Of a DNA stretch of 64,000 bases, positions 1-8,998 are shown piece after piece. A program made the translations under genes and the position numbers. The stretch lies in NCBI RefSeq assembly GCF_009690905.1, contig NZ_VOSW01000055.1, positions 1 to 64,000 of the forward strand, in the 5' to 3' direction. The notes beneath the pieces are model-generated. The model was not told where the DNA came from. It was given only the letters and a program-made list of their open reading frames with translations, and searched no databases. This DNA comes from Paraburkholderia madseniana (GTDB taxonomy: Bacteria; Pseudomonadota; Gammaproteobacteria; Burkholderiales; Burkholderiaceae). The first letter of the stretch is position 1. Each line of letters starts with the position of its first letter.

Positions 1-51
1 CACGCATACCGGTGCCTGCTGCTCGAAACGCTTCATCACCTCGTCAAACAT
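1..51 (-). mobile_element. Start of a probable IS4-type transposase, cut by the window edge
   Basis: Reading leftward from an ATG at 51-49 gives 17 codons with no stop before the window edge: MFDEVMKRFEQQAPVCV. This resembles the N-terminus of IS4-type transposases, which often open with a short helix followed by a phrase like 'F-x-x-x-(S/A)-P-x-x-V-M'. Only the start is present, so the catalytic DDE residues cannot be checked. The strand and position would put an insertion sequence end between here and the hydrolase at 195. I could not identify a terminal inverted repeat. The family call is inferred from 17 residues and is tentative. Confidence 0.4.
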
Positions 52-194
52 CCCTTCGTACCCGTCGTCCTTGAACAGGTCGCCAGGTTACCAGGTTTGC
101 CGCGCAAAGACCTTGAAAGGGCTGGCCCTAAGAACACAGACAAGAAGCGCCGCGCAGGCAACCAAACAAGCGCCGCGAAGGCAAACCTAAACCG

Positions 195-1478
195 TCAATT
201 CCGGCTAGCAATAGCGCGCCGATCATTAGCAGCTCCAGCTGCCGACGACGAACCAGAATCCGCCGTCTGCGAAGACCCACTCCCCCATACAACGGAGTTG
301 TCGACGGCATACAACCGGCAAGGCGCCGAACTCTGCTTCTGGCAATTAGCAATAGCAACAGACATCGGATTATCACCACCTTCCGCCCACGACCAAGCCC
401 CCGAATCCGACACAGCAAACGCCCGGCTAGGATACTGATGCAAGAAGTTGCGATAACCATTACGTCCGGCTTCATCAACAAACGGAACAGAGTCGACTGC
501 ATCAACAGCAGCAAAACCGCTCGCCTTCGGCGCCGAAGGATCTTCGACCCGATACTGCACACCCGTAGGCATCCCAACGCGGGCAAGAAACGCCTCGACA
601 GCAGGCCACCAGATCTGCACACCATCGCGGTCGCCCACGAGCCGATGCGCGTCATTCTTGTAGTTGCCGAAATCCACCATCTTCGCGCTCGCGCCGTGCG
701 CGGCAAACGCGGTATACATGCCGGCCACCAGCGCTGCGGTCCACACCGAATCGTTATCGCCGTACAACCACAGCGACGGCACCTTCGTTTTCTCGCCATA
801 CGTGCCAAATGCGCGCGTCAGGTTACCCTGCCAGTCGGCGCACGCGTCCTGCCGCAACCCGCCCGAAAAATTGATCAAGGCCCGCACGCCAGTCGCAGCT
901 TCGGTGCCGTATGCCATCGTCGCGAGACCGCCGTGCGAGGTGCCGGCCACTACGATGTGCGTGGCATCCACGTACGGCTGCTTCGACATGAATTGGATCG
1001 TCGCGGCCACGTCGCCGGCCTGGCCGACGCCATTGCGTTCGACGTCGCAACCGTCCTGCTGATACGTGCCGTCCGAATGGCCGAAGCCCTGGCGGTTCGG
1101 CGCCACCACCACGTAGCCGCGGCGCACGAATTCGCGCGCGAACGGACGCGGGTCGCTGCGCTCCTGCGTGCGTGGGTCGCCGGGAATCTTGCCGTGGTTG
1201 AAAACGATCATCGGAAACGGGCCTGAGCCGTCCGGTTTGTAGATCGTGGTTTCGAGCGTGACGGTGCCAGCAGCGTTGACCGGCACGCGGATGATCTGTT
1301 CGTTGAGGCCCGCGGTGGGCAGATAGACGTCGTCGTCGAGTGCGATGCGCGGCACGTGCGCGCGAGTGAGAGGCCCCGCCTGGGTGTCGGCGAGCGGCTC
1401 GGCATGCGCGAGTGCGACGGCGCACATTGCCGTTGCAAACGTCACCGCACACTTCGTCAGAACCTTGCTGAACACCAT
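195..1478 (-). CDS. Secreted alpha/beta hydrolase (dienelactone-hydrolase-like)
   Basis: The 427-residue protein opens with a clear signal peptide: a basic start, a hydrophobic core, and a likely cut after AHA near residue 26. The mature part is an alpha/beta hydrolase. A nucleophile elbow GTSHGG lies near residue 180, and an early NHG motif probably forms the oxyanion hole. It should be a periplasmic or exported esterase or peptidase-like hydrolase; the substrate cannot be told. The C-terminus after VVWGSG is a serine/alanine-rich tail with no obvious fold, possibly altered by the neighbouring insertion element. A purine-rich stretch (GAGGCAGG) precedes the start. No operon partner is visible. 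Confidence 0.75.
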   Translation of the reverse strand: MVFSKVLTKCAVTFATAMCAVALAHAEPLADTQAGPLTRAHVPRIALDDDVYLPTAGLNEQIIRVPVNAAGTVTLETTIYKPDGSGPFPMIVFNHGKIPGDPRTQERSDPRPFAREFVRRGYVVVAPNRQGFGHSDGTYQQDGCDVERNGVGQAGDVAATIQFMSKQPYVDATHIVVAGTSHGGLATMAYGTEAATGVRALINFSGGLRQDACADWQGNLTRAFGTYGEKTKVPSLWLYGDNDSVWTAALVAGMYTAFAAHGASAKMVDFGNYKNDAHRLVGDRDGVQIWWPAVEAFLARVGMPTGVQYRVEDPSAPKASGFAAVDAVDSVPFVDEAGRNGYRNFLHQYPSRAFAVSDSGAWSWAEGGDNPMSVAIANCQKQSSAPCRLYAVDNSVVWGSGSSQTADSGSSSAAGAANDRRAIASRN

Positions 1479-1980
1479 TAACGCACCTGCCTCAAAAACC
1501 TGCCCTTAACACCGTGACGTTTTGTCTGTCGAATGCTGTCGTTGACAATTGCCTTTCATCGGCGTTTTCGACAAACAAAAACACACTCGCGTACGTAGTG
1601 CGGCAAGCGCACGCACGCTGATCGAGATCGCACGGGATGAACCCAAACGGCCGACGCGACCCCACGCGCCGATGATGAGCGCCACACATGCTGCCCGGAA
1701 CCGCCGCCGAACCCTTGCTGGTGGGCTATCGGCAGGCGCCAGCGCATTTTGCGGAAGCGGTATGGACCTGTTCTCGCAACGTGGCGTCACAAACCTACGG
1801 CCTCATCCTGGCACGACAATTTTGTTTTGTGCAATAAAGGAGAACCCGCGACGGAATAATTGCCGGGTGCGGATCAGGGCGTATTCGCCCGTCAGGAGGC
1901 CGAAAAGCGCCTGCCTCGCAGCGCTTGGTTGCACGAAGTAATTTGTCGAAATACGCGCGCTGTGGTGTCGAGCCAACACG
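1479..1980. other. Intergenic stretch without a convincing gene
   Basis: About 500 bases between the hydrolase start and the YchJ terminator. Short open frames exist on both strands, but they lack ribosome binding sites, recognisable domains and Burkholderia-like codon use. The hydrolase promoter should lie near 1480-1600; no clear -10/-35 pair was found. The part near 1810-1860 is locally AT-rich. Confidence 0.5.
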
Positions 1981-2003
1981 AAAAAAAGCCCTCGTTTGAG
2001 GGC
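1981..2003 (-). terminator. Rho-independent terminator after the ychJ-like gene
   Basis: On the minus strand a GCCCTC/GAGGGC stem (1988-1993 with 1998-2003) with a 4-base loop is followed directly by seven T residues. It ends the long leftward cluster that starts near 8810. Confidence 0.8.
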
Positions 2004-2064
2004 CATATGTGATGACGGTGTTATTGCGCGCCGCTAAGCGGTGTAAGGCTTTCGAAGGCACGGC

Positions 2065-2514
2065 TTATTCGTTTACATCACCGTCGACATAGCGCCAGCG
2101 TCCGTCCTCACCGCGTACGAAGCGGCTTAGTTCGTGCAACCGGTGGGCGCGGCCACCTACCTTGTATCGTGCGACGAATTCGACGGTCGCATGATCGGCG
2201 CTGGTTTCAGCGAAGGACTTGATCTGCAGTCCGAGCCAACGCGGTGCGTCGGGGGCGGCAGGGTCGGCGTCGAGATCCGCGGGGCAGGTGTGCGGCGCCC
2301 AGGTCGCGCGCAAATAATCCGTTGCGCCCACAACATACGCGCTGTAACGCGAGCGCATCAGTTCGAGCGCGCGCGGCGCTGTTTCACCGCCATCGATATA
2401 GCGGCCACAGCATTGCGCGAAGCGCGGTGGTTTGGCGCCGCTGCGCTGATCGGGCGCGGCGCCGCCGCAGGGGCAGTCGGACGGTCGTTGCATTGACAAC
2501 AATGGCTTATTCAT
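2065..2514 (-). CDS. YchJ family protein (UPF0225, SEC-C-like metal-binding motif)
   Basis: About 149 residues from the ATG at 2514; an in-frame start at 2535 would overlap the upstream gene. The N-terminal CPCGG and following CCGRYI cysteines match the zinc-binding SEC-C-type motif of YchJ proteins. The rest is the NTF2-like domain of that family, including the RSRYSAY segment and a C-terminal aromatic-rich 'GRWRYVDG' end. The biochemical function of YchJ is not established. It is the last gene of the acyl-CoA dehydrogenase cluster, 7 bases past that gene's stop, and is followed by a terminator. Confidence 0.8.
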   Translation of the reverse strand: MNKPLLSMQRPSDCPCGGAAPDQRSGAKPPRFAQCCGRYIDGGETAPRALELMRSRYSAYVVGATDYLRATWAPHTCPADLDADPAAPDAPRWLGLQIKSFAETSADHATVEFVARYKVGGRAHRLHELSRFVRGEDGRWRYVDGDVNE

Positions 2515-2521
2515 CAGACTT

Positions 2522-3652
2522 TCAGGCAAGACCACGGGCGATCAAAATTTTCTGGATGTCGCTGGTGCCTTCGTAGATCTGGCACACGCGCACATCGCGG
2601 TAGATGCGTTCGACGGGGAAGTCGCTCAGATAGCCGTAGCCGCCATGAATCTGCAATGCTGCCGAGCAGATGCGCTCGGCGGCTTCGGATGCAAACAGCT
2701 TGGCCATCGCGGCTTCGGTCAGGCAAGGCTGCCCGGCGTCTTTCAGCGAAGCCGCGTGCCAGATCAACTGGCGCGCGGCTTCGAGCTGGGTCGCCATATC
2801 GGCGAGGCGGAATTGCACGGCCTGGTGCGAAAACAGCGGCTGGCCGAAGCTCTCGCGCTCCTTCGCATACCCCAACGCCGCCTCGAACGCGGCGCGCGCC
2901 ATGCCGACGCTTTGCGCCGCGATACCGATGCGCCCGCCTTCGAGCCCCGATAGCGCAATCCGATATCCTTCGCCTTCCGCGCCGATCAGGTTGGTGGCCG
3001 GCACGCGGCAATCTTCGAAAATAATCTGCGCGGTGTCCGACGAATGCTGACCGAGCTTTTCTTCGACTCGCGCGACGACGTACCCCTTCGTATCGGTGGG
3101 CACGATGAACGCGCTGATGCCGCGCTTGCCCGCCGCCTTGTCGGTCACGGCCATCACGATTGCGACGTTGCCGTTCTTGCCGCTCGTGATGAACTGTTTG
3201 ACGCCGTTCAGCACGTAGCCGTCGCCATCGCGTGTCGCGGTGGTGCGCAGCGCGGAGGCGTCCGAACCCGCTTGCGGTTCGGTCAGGCAAAACGCGCCGA
3301 GCATCTCGCCGCGCGCGAGCGGCGTGAGCCAGTCGCGTTTCTGCGCGTCGTTGCCATAGGTCAGCAGAATGCTGCACACCGGACAGTTGTTGACCGAGAT
3401 CGCGGTCGAGGTGCCGCCGTCGCCCGCAGCGATTTCTTCGAGGATTAGCGCGAGCGCCAGCGCGTCCATGCCGGCGCCGCCGTATGCTTCGGGCACCAGC
3501 ACGCCATACGCGCCGAGCTCGGCGAGCTGGCGATGCACGTCCTTCGGAAAGGTGCGATCGCGGTCCCATTGCGCCGCATACGGCGTAACGGCTTCGCGGA
3601 CGAACGTGCGCACCGCGTCGCGGACCATCAGATGATCCTGATCAAGCACCAT
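2522..3652 (-). CDS. Acyl-CoA dehydrogenase
   Basis: The 376-residue protein has the full acyl-CoA dehydrogenase length and order: N-terminal helical domain, middle beta domain with the FAD-contacting CLTEPQAGSD motif near residue 140, and C-terminal helical domain. The C-terminal IYEGTSDIQ motif supplies the catalytic glutamate (about E361), at the short-chain/butyryl-CoA position rather than the isovaleryl position. It oxidises an acyl-CoA to the 2-enoyl-CoA and passes electrons to ETF. A good AGGAGA ribosome binding site precedes the ATG. It sits with a thiolase and a short-chain dehydrogenase under an adjacent LiuR-like regulator, which fits fatty-acid or branched-chain catabolism; the exact substrate is inferred only. 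Confidence 0.9.
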   Translation of the reverse strand: MVLDQDHLMVRDAVRTFVREAVTPYAAQWDRDRTFPKDVHRQLAELGAYGVLVPEAYGGAGMDALALALILEEIAAGDGGTSTAISVNNCPVCSILLTYGNDAQKRDWLTPLARGEMLGAFCLTEPQAGSDASALRTTATRDGDGYVLNGVKQFITSGKNGNVAIVMAVTDKAAGKRGISAFIVPTDTKGYVVARVEEKLGQHSSDTAQIIFEDCRVPATNLIGAEGEGYRIALSGLEGGRIGIAAQSVGMARAAFEAALGYAKERESFGQPLFSHQAVQFRLADMATQLEAARQLIWHAASLKDAGQPCLTEAAMAKLFASEAAERICSAALQIHGGYGYLSDFPVERIYRDVRVCQIYEGTSDIQKILIARGLA

Positions 3653-3700
3653 GGCTCGGTCTCCTCATTAGTCTCCCCACCTGTCTCTTCGCCAATATCT

Positions 3701-4378
3701 TCACCATTCGAGCGCCGTGCCGTCGTATTGGTAGAAGCGACCGTTGAATGCTTCATGTGCTGCCGCGGCCTGCGCAAGCACTTCACGCATGCCCGTGACG
3801 CTGCGCGCCGGATCGATCGCCGCTTGCGCGCCACCCATATCGGTGCGCACCCAGCCAGGATGCAGCGAAATACAGGTTGCGCGCGTGGCGTCCAGTGAAG
3901 CGATCTTCAGCGCGTCGTTCAGCGCAGCCTTACTCGCCCGATACAGCCAGCCGGTCGTGCCGCTTGCGTCGCCGATGCTACCCATCTTGCTCGAGATCAC
4001 CGCGAACACGCCGCCCGCTTCTTCGACGAGCGGCAGCAGGATCGGCATCAACTGCATCGGACCGCGCACGTTGGTATGCATGACCTGGTCGAAGTCTTCC
4101 GACGTAATCGTCTCGATGTCCTCGGTGCGTGGCCCGTACACGCCGGACACCAGCACCGCCGCGTCGAGCCGTTCGCGGTCGAGCTTCCAGCCGAGCGCGG
4201 CGATTTCTTCGGGTGCGGTGACGTCGAGTGAAAAGGTCTCCGCGCCGAGCGCCTTCAGCGCGTCGAGCGCGGCGCCGTCGCGCGCGGTGGCGAGCACGCG
4301 CCAGCCGCTCTTCATGTACTGCCGCACGAACTCCTGGCCGATGCCACGCGACGCACCGACGATCAACACTGTCTTCAT
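3701..4378 (-). CDS. SDR family oxidoreductase
   Basis: A 225-residue classical short-chain dehydrogenase. It has a glycine-rich cofactor motif GASRGIG at residues 8-14, a catalytic Ser in VISSKMGS, and YRASK (Y146, K150). It is shorter than many SDRs and lacks a long C-terminal substrate lid. A GAGGTG ribosome binding site lies just upstream. It lies 39 bases downstream of the thiolase and 48 bases upstream of the acyl-CoA dehydrogenase, so it is probably co-transcribed with them. The substrate is unknown; a hydroxyacyl or aldehyde/ketone substrate would fit the context. Confidence 0.85.
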   Translation of the reverse strand: MKTVLIVGASRGIGQEFVRQYMKSGWRVLATARDGAALDALKALGAETFSLDVTAPEEIAALGWKLDRERLDAAVLVSGVYGPRTEDIETITSEDFDQVMHTNVRGPMQLMPILLPLVEEAGGVFAVISSKMGSIGDASGTTGWLYRASKAALNDALKIASLDATRATCISLHPGWVRTDMGGAQAAIDPARSVTGMREVLAQAAAAHEAFNGRFYQYDGTALEW

Positions 4379-4417
4379 CGAATCACCTCAAGCTTGCAAA
4401 CGCCTGGTAACAGCGCG

Positions 4418-5611
4418 TCAAACCAGTTCAATGCCCATCGCGGTCGCTTCGCCGCCGCCGATACACAGCGTCGCGACACCGCGCTTCAGACCGCGATTTT
4501 TCAACGCCCCGATCAGCGTGACGAGAATCCGCGCGCCCGAAGCGCCGATCGGATGGCCGAGCGCGCAGGCGCCGCCGTTCACGTTGACCTTGTCGTGCGG
4601 CAGGTGATGTTCCTTCATCGCAGCCATCGTGACCACCGCGAACGCCTCGTTGACCTCGTAGAGATCCACTTCGTCGGCGCGCCAGCCGTTCTTCTCGAAC
4701 AGCTTGCGAATCGCACCGACCGGTGCTGTGGTGAACTTCGCCGGTTCCTGAGCGAAGGTGGAGTGGCCGACCACACGAGCAAGCGGTTCGACGCCGAGAC
4801 GCTTCGCGGTCGATTCACGCATCATCACGAGCGCCGCGGCGCCGTCGGAAATCGACGACGAGTTCGCCGCCGTCACCGTGCCGGTTTTGCTGAACGCGGG
4901 CTTGAGCGTCGGAATCTTGTCGAGGTTCGCCTTGAACGGCTGCTCGTCGTGATCGATGGTCACATCGCCCTTGCGGCTTTCCACCTTCACCGGCGCGATT
5001 TCCCATGTGAACGAGCCGTCTTCATTCGCGCGCTTCGCACGATTCAGGGACTCGACGGCGAACGCATCCTGCGCTTCACGCGTGAAGTCGAACGAGGCCG
5101 CGCATTCCTCGGCGAAGGTGCCCATCAGACGGCCCTTTTCGTAGGCGTCTTCGAGGCCGTCGTAGAACATGTGGTCGATCACCTGGCCGTGGCCCATGCG
5201 CATGCCGTTACGTGCCTTGGGCAACAGATACGGCGCGTTCGTCATGCTTTCCATGCCGCCCGCGACGATCACGTCGACCGAGCCCGCGGCCAGCATGTCG
5301 TGCGCGAACATCGCCGCGCGCATGCCGGAGCCGCACATCTTGTTGACGGTGGTGCTGCCTGTGCTCAACGGCAAGCCGGCGCCGAGCGCGGCCTGGCGCG
5401 CGGGCGCCTGGCCGAGGCCGGCAGGCAGCACGCAACCCATTACCACTTCGTCGATCTGCTCAGGCTTCAACCCGGCGCGTTGCACGGCGGCTTCGATTGC
5501 AACCGAGCCCAACTGCGGCGCGGTTAGCGTTGCGAAATCGCCCTGAAATGCCGCCATCGGCGTACGGGCCACACCTACGATTACGATCGGATCAGACTTT
5601 GTCTCGCTCAT
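4418..5611 (-). CDS. Acetyl-CoA C-acyltransferase (thiolase)
   Basis: The 397-residue protein is a complete type II thiolase. The acyl-accepting cysteine is in KMCGSG (C93), the histidine in GHPIG (H353), and the second cysteine in CIGGG (C383). Thiolases of this length act on acetoacetyl-CoA or short 3-ketoacyl-CoAs, in either the degradative direction or in condensation (PHB or ketone pathways). Its place between carbonic anhydrase and the SDR/acyl-CoA dehydrogenase genes favours a catabolic role. The ribosome binding site is weak. No broken motif is seen. Confidence 0.92.
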   Translation of the reverse strand: MSETKSDPIVIVGVARTPMAAFQGDFATLTAPQLGSVAIEAAVQRAGLKPEQIDEVVMGCVLPAGLGQAPARQAALGAGLPLSTGSTTVNKMCGSGMRAAMFAHDMLAAGSVDVIVAGGMESMTNAPYLLPKARNGMRMGHGQVIDHMFYDGLEDAYEKGRLMGTFAEECAASFDFTREAQDAFAVESLNRAKRANEDGSFTWEIAPVKVESRKGDVTIDHDEQPFKANLDKIPTLKPAFSKTGTVTAANSSSISDGAAALVMMRESTAKRLGVEPLARVVGHSTFAQEPAKFTTAPVGAIRKLFEKNGWRADEVDLYEVNEAFAVVTMAAMKEHHLPHDKVNVNGGACALGHPIGASGARILVTLIGALKNRGLKRGVATLCIGGGEATAMGIELV

Positions 5612-5618
5612 GTTTGTC

Positions 5619-6395
5619 TCACTCGTGTTTAAGCTGTTTGATCACACCTTCGACGATGGCCGGCACGTCGCCGAGCTGGGCCGCTTCGGCGGCCGCCGCA
5701 TCGTTGTCCTCCTGGTACGCACCGCCGGCCGATACGGCCGCGATGCAGCGCTTGTAGGTTGCATCGAGCGCCGCGGGGTCGTTAATTGTCATGCCGAGGT
5801 CGCGCACCTTGCCGTCATGCACGCCATATACCCAGCCGTGCACCGTGAGTTCCTGGCCACGCGCCCACGCGTCGTTGATGATGGTGGTCCGGCATACGTT
5901 CATGACCTGTTCGATCGCATTCAGTTCGACCAGCCGCCGATGGCGCGCTTCGCCCAGCGGCCATTCTTCGATCAGCGCAGCATGCTTGGTGCGCACGTCC
6001 TGCACGTGATGCAGCCAGTTATCCGCGAGACCCACGCGCCGGCCGTGCAGCGCCGCGCCGACGCCCGAGCAGCCATAGTGACCCACCACCATGATGTGCT
6101 TGACCTTCAGCAGATCGACGGCGAACTGGATCACCGACAGGCAGTTCAGATCCGTATGCACCACCACGTTGGCGATATTTCTGTGCACGAACACTTCACC
6201 CGGCGGCAGGCCGATGATCTGGTTGGCCGGCACGCGTGAATCGGAACAGCCGATCCACAGATATTCGGGTGTCTGCTGGTGCGCGAGGCGCGAGAAGTAC
6301 TCCGGGTCTTCGGACAGCTTGCGGGCCACCCACGCGTCGTTGTTATCGAACAGGTGGGCAAGCGGATTGGCAGCGGGAGAAGCGTTTGTGTTCAT
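5619..6395 (-). CDS. can: Beta-class carbonic anhydrase
   Basis: About 258 residues from the ATG at 6395. The frame stays open to an ATG at 6515, but that longer start would overlap aceK and adds 40 low-complexity residues. Zinc ligands are visible: C50 and D52 in CSDSRVPA, and H106 and C109 in HYGCSGVG. It interconverts CO2 and bicarbonate in the cytoplasm, supplying carboxylases and anaplerosis. It lies 7 bases upstream of the thiolase and 94 bases downstream of aceK, so it is probably in the same transcript. Confidence 0.92.
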   Translation of the reverse strand: MNTNASPAANPLAHLFDNNDAWVARKLSEDPEYFSRLAHQQTPEYLWIGCSDSRVPANQIIGLPPGEVFVHRNIANVVVHTDLNCLSVIQFAVDLLKVKHIMVVGHYGCSGVGAALHGRRVGLADNWLHHVQDVRTKHAALIEEWPLGEARHRRLVELNAIEQVMNVCRTTIINDAWARGQELTVHGWVYGVHDGKVRDLGMTINDPAALDATYKRCIAAVSAGGAYQEDNDAAAAEAAQLGDVPAIVEGVIKQLKHE

Positions 6396-6489
6396 GTTGA
6401 GTCTGGGCGGTTGCTCGACCGATTGACCGGTCGATGTCGTTGCATAAGGTTCGGACGATGCATTCAACGATGCGGGCAGCGCATAGTGC

Positions 6490-8319
6490 TTACGCCACGC
6501 GCACGGTGCGTTCATCTGCCTGGTTCTCCGGTAGTCCGGACGCCGTATCGGCGAATCGTTCCGGATAGCGGATGCAGAAGCGCACGCTGCTGTCGTACGG
6601 GAAAAAGTCGGGCAGTTCGCCTTTCAATAGATGATCCTTGTGCCGTTGCCACAGCGCTGGATCGAAGAAGTCCGCGTGATGCTGCATGAAGGACCGGCGC
6701 ACGCGTGGATCGCCGAGCAGAAACGTGCCGTATGTCTCCGGGAAAATGTCGTGCGGGCCGACCGAGTACCACGGCTCGCCCGACATTTCGTCTTCCTCGT
6801 AACGTGGCGCCGGCACCGCGCGCACGTTGCATTCCGTCAGGTATTCGATTTCATCGTAGTCGTAGAACACGACGCGGCCGTGACGCGTCACGCCGAAGTT
6901 CTTGTACAGCATGTCGCCAGGGAAGATGTTCGCCTGCATCAATTCCTTGATCGCGTTGCCGTATTCCTTGATGCCGTGCTCGACGTCCTCGTCGCTGCCG
7001 TTTTGCAGGAACAGATTGAGCGGCACCATCCGGCGTTCGATATACATGTGACGAATCACCAGGTTGTCGCCGTCGTATTCGATCAAGGACGGCACTTCCT
7101 TTTCGAGTTCGCGCAGCAGCCCTTCATCGAGCCGGGAAATGGGCAGCGCGACGCTCGAATATTCGAGCGTGTCGGCCATGCGGCCCAAACGGTCATGACG
7201 CTTAACGAGCTGATACTTTCGCTGGATCTGCTCTCGCGTGGTTTCCTTCGGCGGCGGAAAGTGGTCTTTGATCAGCTTGAATACGTATGGAAACGACGGC
7301 AGCGTGAACACCAGCATCACGAGCCCCTTGATGCCGGGCGCGATGATGAACGGATCGCTGGAATGCTTCAGATGGTGCAGCAGATCGCGATAGAACAGAT
7401 TCTTGCCCTGCTTCTGCAAACCCACCGACGTATAGATTTCCGCCTTCGGTTTGCCCTGCATGATCGTGCCGAGAAATTCGACGTAAGCGGACGGCACTTC
7501 CATGTCCACGAGGAAGTACGAATGCGAGAAGCTGAAGATGATCAGCAACTGGTCGCGTTTGAGCAGCACCGTATCGAGTGCGAGTACGCCGGGCTTCACA
7601 TGGCGCAGCGGCACTGCGAATGGCAGCAACAGATCGCCGTTGATGATCCGTCCAACGATATACGCCGACTTGTTCCGATAGAACAGCGACGAAAGCACGT
7701 GAATCTGGAAGTTGGGCGCTTCGTCGAACACGCCGAACGCGTCGTGTATCGCCTGCATGACGCATCCGACGTCGCGCGTCAGGTCTTCGAATGGCGGCTC
7801 GAGCTGGAAGTTCGTGACGATGCGCTCGAGCGTCGCGGCAAGACCGTCCTTGCCGGGGTAATACGCACGATAGGTCGGCTTCGCCGCCGGTTCGTCGTTC
7901 TCGATGTATTCGGTCGAGATCGCCGGGCGCACGAAAATGAAGTCGTTGTTGAAATACGAACGGTGCAGGATCTTGCAGCACACCGAATTGAAGAACGTCT
8001 CCGCGCACTCGGGCTGGCGGTGCGTGGTCAGGAGGCCGATGTAGTGGAGCTTGATCTGCTGCCACACTTCGTCGTCGATATTCTCGGCGTCGTATTCGTC
8101 TTCGAGCAGTTCGACGCATTCCTCGACGCGATCGTCATACGAGGTGATGCGCTCGCGCGCCAGCGTTTGCAGGCCATGCCAGTCGGCGGTTTCGAAGAGC
8201 GTTTTGGCATGGATCGCGGCGTCACGGAAGATGCGGTAGTGCCGATCGAATCCTTCGAGCATCGTCTGGGCGACGTCAAAGCCGATCTGTGACGACAGCA
8301 GTTTGGGAAAGTGATTCAT
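6490..8319 (-). CDS. aceK: Isocitrate dehydrogenase kinase/phosphatase
   Basis: About 609 residues from the ATG at 8319, giving the family start MNHFPKLL; an in-frame ATG 60 bases upstream is possible. AceK phosphorylates isocitrate dehydrogenase to divert carbon into the glyoxylate shunt, and reverses this. Family landmarks are visible: the AMP/ATP-binding APGIKGLVM segment near the middle, and the kinase GDMLYKNFG and FYDYDE motifs towards the C-terminus. The isocitrate lyase and malate synthase genes are not adjacent in this window. Here it follows a LiuR-like merR gene, which suggests co-control with acyl-CoA catabolism that feeds acetyl-CoA into the shunt (inference). Confidence 0.96.
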   Translation of the reverse strand: MNHFPKLLSSQIGFDVAQTMLEGFDRHYRIFRDAAIHAKTLFETADWHGLQTLARERITSYDDRVEECVELLEDEYDAENIDDEVWQQIKLHYIGLLTTHRQPECAETFFNSVCCKILHRSYFNNDFIFVRPAISTEYIENDEPAAKPTYRAYYPGKDGLAATLERIVTNFQLEPPFEDLTRDVGCVMQAIHDAFGVFDEAPNFQIHVLSSLFYRNKSAYIVGRIINGDLLLPFAVPLRHVKPGVLALDTVLLKRDQLLIIFSFSHSYFLVDMEVPSAYVEFLGTIMQGKPKAEIYTSVGLQKQGKNLFYRDLLHHLKHSSDPFIIAPGIKGLVMLVFTLPSFPYVFKLIKDHFPPPKETTREQIQRKYQLVKRHDRLGRMADTLEYSSVALPISRLDEGLLRELEKEVPSLIEYDGDNLVIRHMYIERRMVPLNLFLQNGSDEDVEHGIKEYGNAIKELMQANIFPGDMLYKNFGVTRHGRVVFYDYDEIEYLTECNVRAVPAPRYEEDEMSGEPWYSVGPHDIFPETYGTFLLGDPRVRRSFMQHHADFFDPALWQRHKDHLLKGELPDFFPYDSSVRFCIRYPERFADTASGLPENQADERTVRVA

Positions 8320-8405
8320 GTCGGCCGTGCATTCGTCCCATGTCATGAAGACACCCGTGATTGTATCGTCCGGGTGCACCCGCGGCGCGTCGCGCCGTTC
8401 TCCGC

Positions 8406-8810
8406 TCAGGCGGACCTGGTCTCGCGTGAACCGCCTTCCAGCAGCGCGCGCGCCTGGGTTTCGTACTGCGCGAGGTCTTCGAGTGTGGCGTTCAGATCTT
8501 CCAGTTGACGTTCGAGCACGTCGCGATGGCGCGCCACCGTGGCAAGGAAGGCCTGCAATTGCGGCACGGTGTCGGTCGGCGACTCGTAGACGTCGAGCAG
8601 ATCGCGGATCTCCGACAGCGTGAAGCCGAGCCGTTTGCCGCGCAGCGTGAGCTTCAGACGGGTTCGGTCGCGGCCCGAATAGACGCGCCGCAAGCCGCTC
8701 GATCCCTCACGGCTGGGCGAGAGTAAACCCTGGTCTTCGTAGAAGCGGATCGCCCGCGGCGTGACGTCGAATTCCCGCGCGAGCTCGGTGATCGTGTATT
8801 GCGTGTTCAT
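8406..8810 (-). CDS. MerR family regulator, LiuR-like
   Basis: A 134-residue MerR protein. The N-terminal winged helix-turn-helix (about residues 5-70) begins with YTITELAREFDVTPRAIRFY, and a coiled-coil dimerisation helix follows. There are no metal-binding cysteines. This matches the LiuR group, which controls branched-chain amino acid and acyl-CoA breakdown in proteobacteria. It is the first gene of a leftward cluster holding aceK, a thiolase and an acyl-CoA dehydrogenase, and diverges from a metallo-hydrolase gene across a LiuR-like palindrome at 8862-8877. Autoregulation is likely. The effector is unknown. Confidence 0.85.
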   Translation of the reverse strand: MNTQYTITELAREFDVTPRAIRFYEDQGLLSPSREGSSGLRRVYSGRDRTRLKLTLRGKRLGFTLSEIRDLLDVYESPTDTVPQLQAFLATVARHRDVLERQLEDLNATLEDLAQYETQARALLEGGSRETRSA

Positions 8811-8861
8811 CGGGGCATCCCGTAGCCGGGCAGAAAATCGGATTGAACGATAGAATCGACG

Positions 8862-8877
8862 TTTACGTTATCGTCAA
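8862..8877. promoter_or_regulatory. LiuR-like operator in the merR/MBL divergent region
   Basis: TTTACGTTATCGTCAA is an imperfect 16-base palindrome (TTTACG.TTAT.CGTCAA, so half-sites TTTACG and TTGACG). It resembles the palindromes reported for LiuR regulators. It sits 52 bases from the merR start and about 120 bases from the MBL-fold gene start, where it could control both. Confidence 0.6.
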
Positions 8878-8998
8878 CTTGATCGAAACGCAACTACGGC
8901 GCAATACGGCACCGGCATGTCCCGGCCGGGCCGCAACCACGCCGTCCGGCATCGCATACCTCGCCATGCCGGATGGCCGACGGAGGAAGACAACCACA

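Noticed and set aside
97..438. A 113-codon plus-strand frame next to the insertion-sequence fragment
   Set aside because: It overlaps the 3' end of the secreted hydrolase on the other strand and has no ribosome binding site or recognisable family.
1549..1941. A 130-codon frame in the gap after the hydrolase
   Set aside because: No ribosome binding site, no domain, and competing frames of the same size on both strands. It looks like chance in a GC-rich gap.
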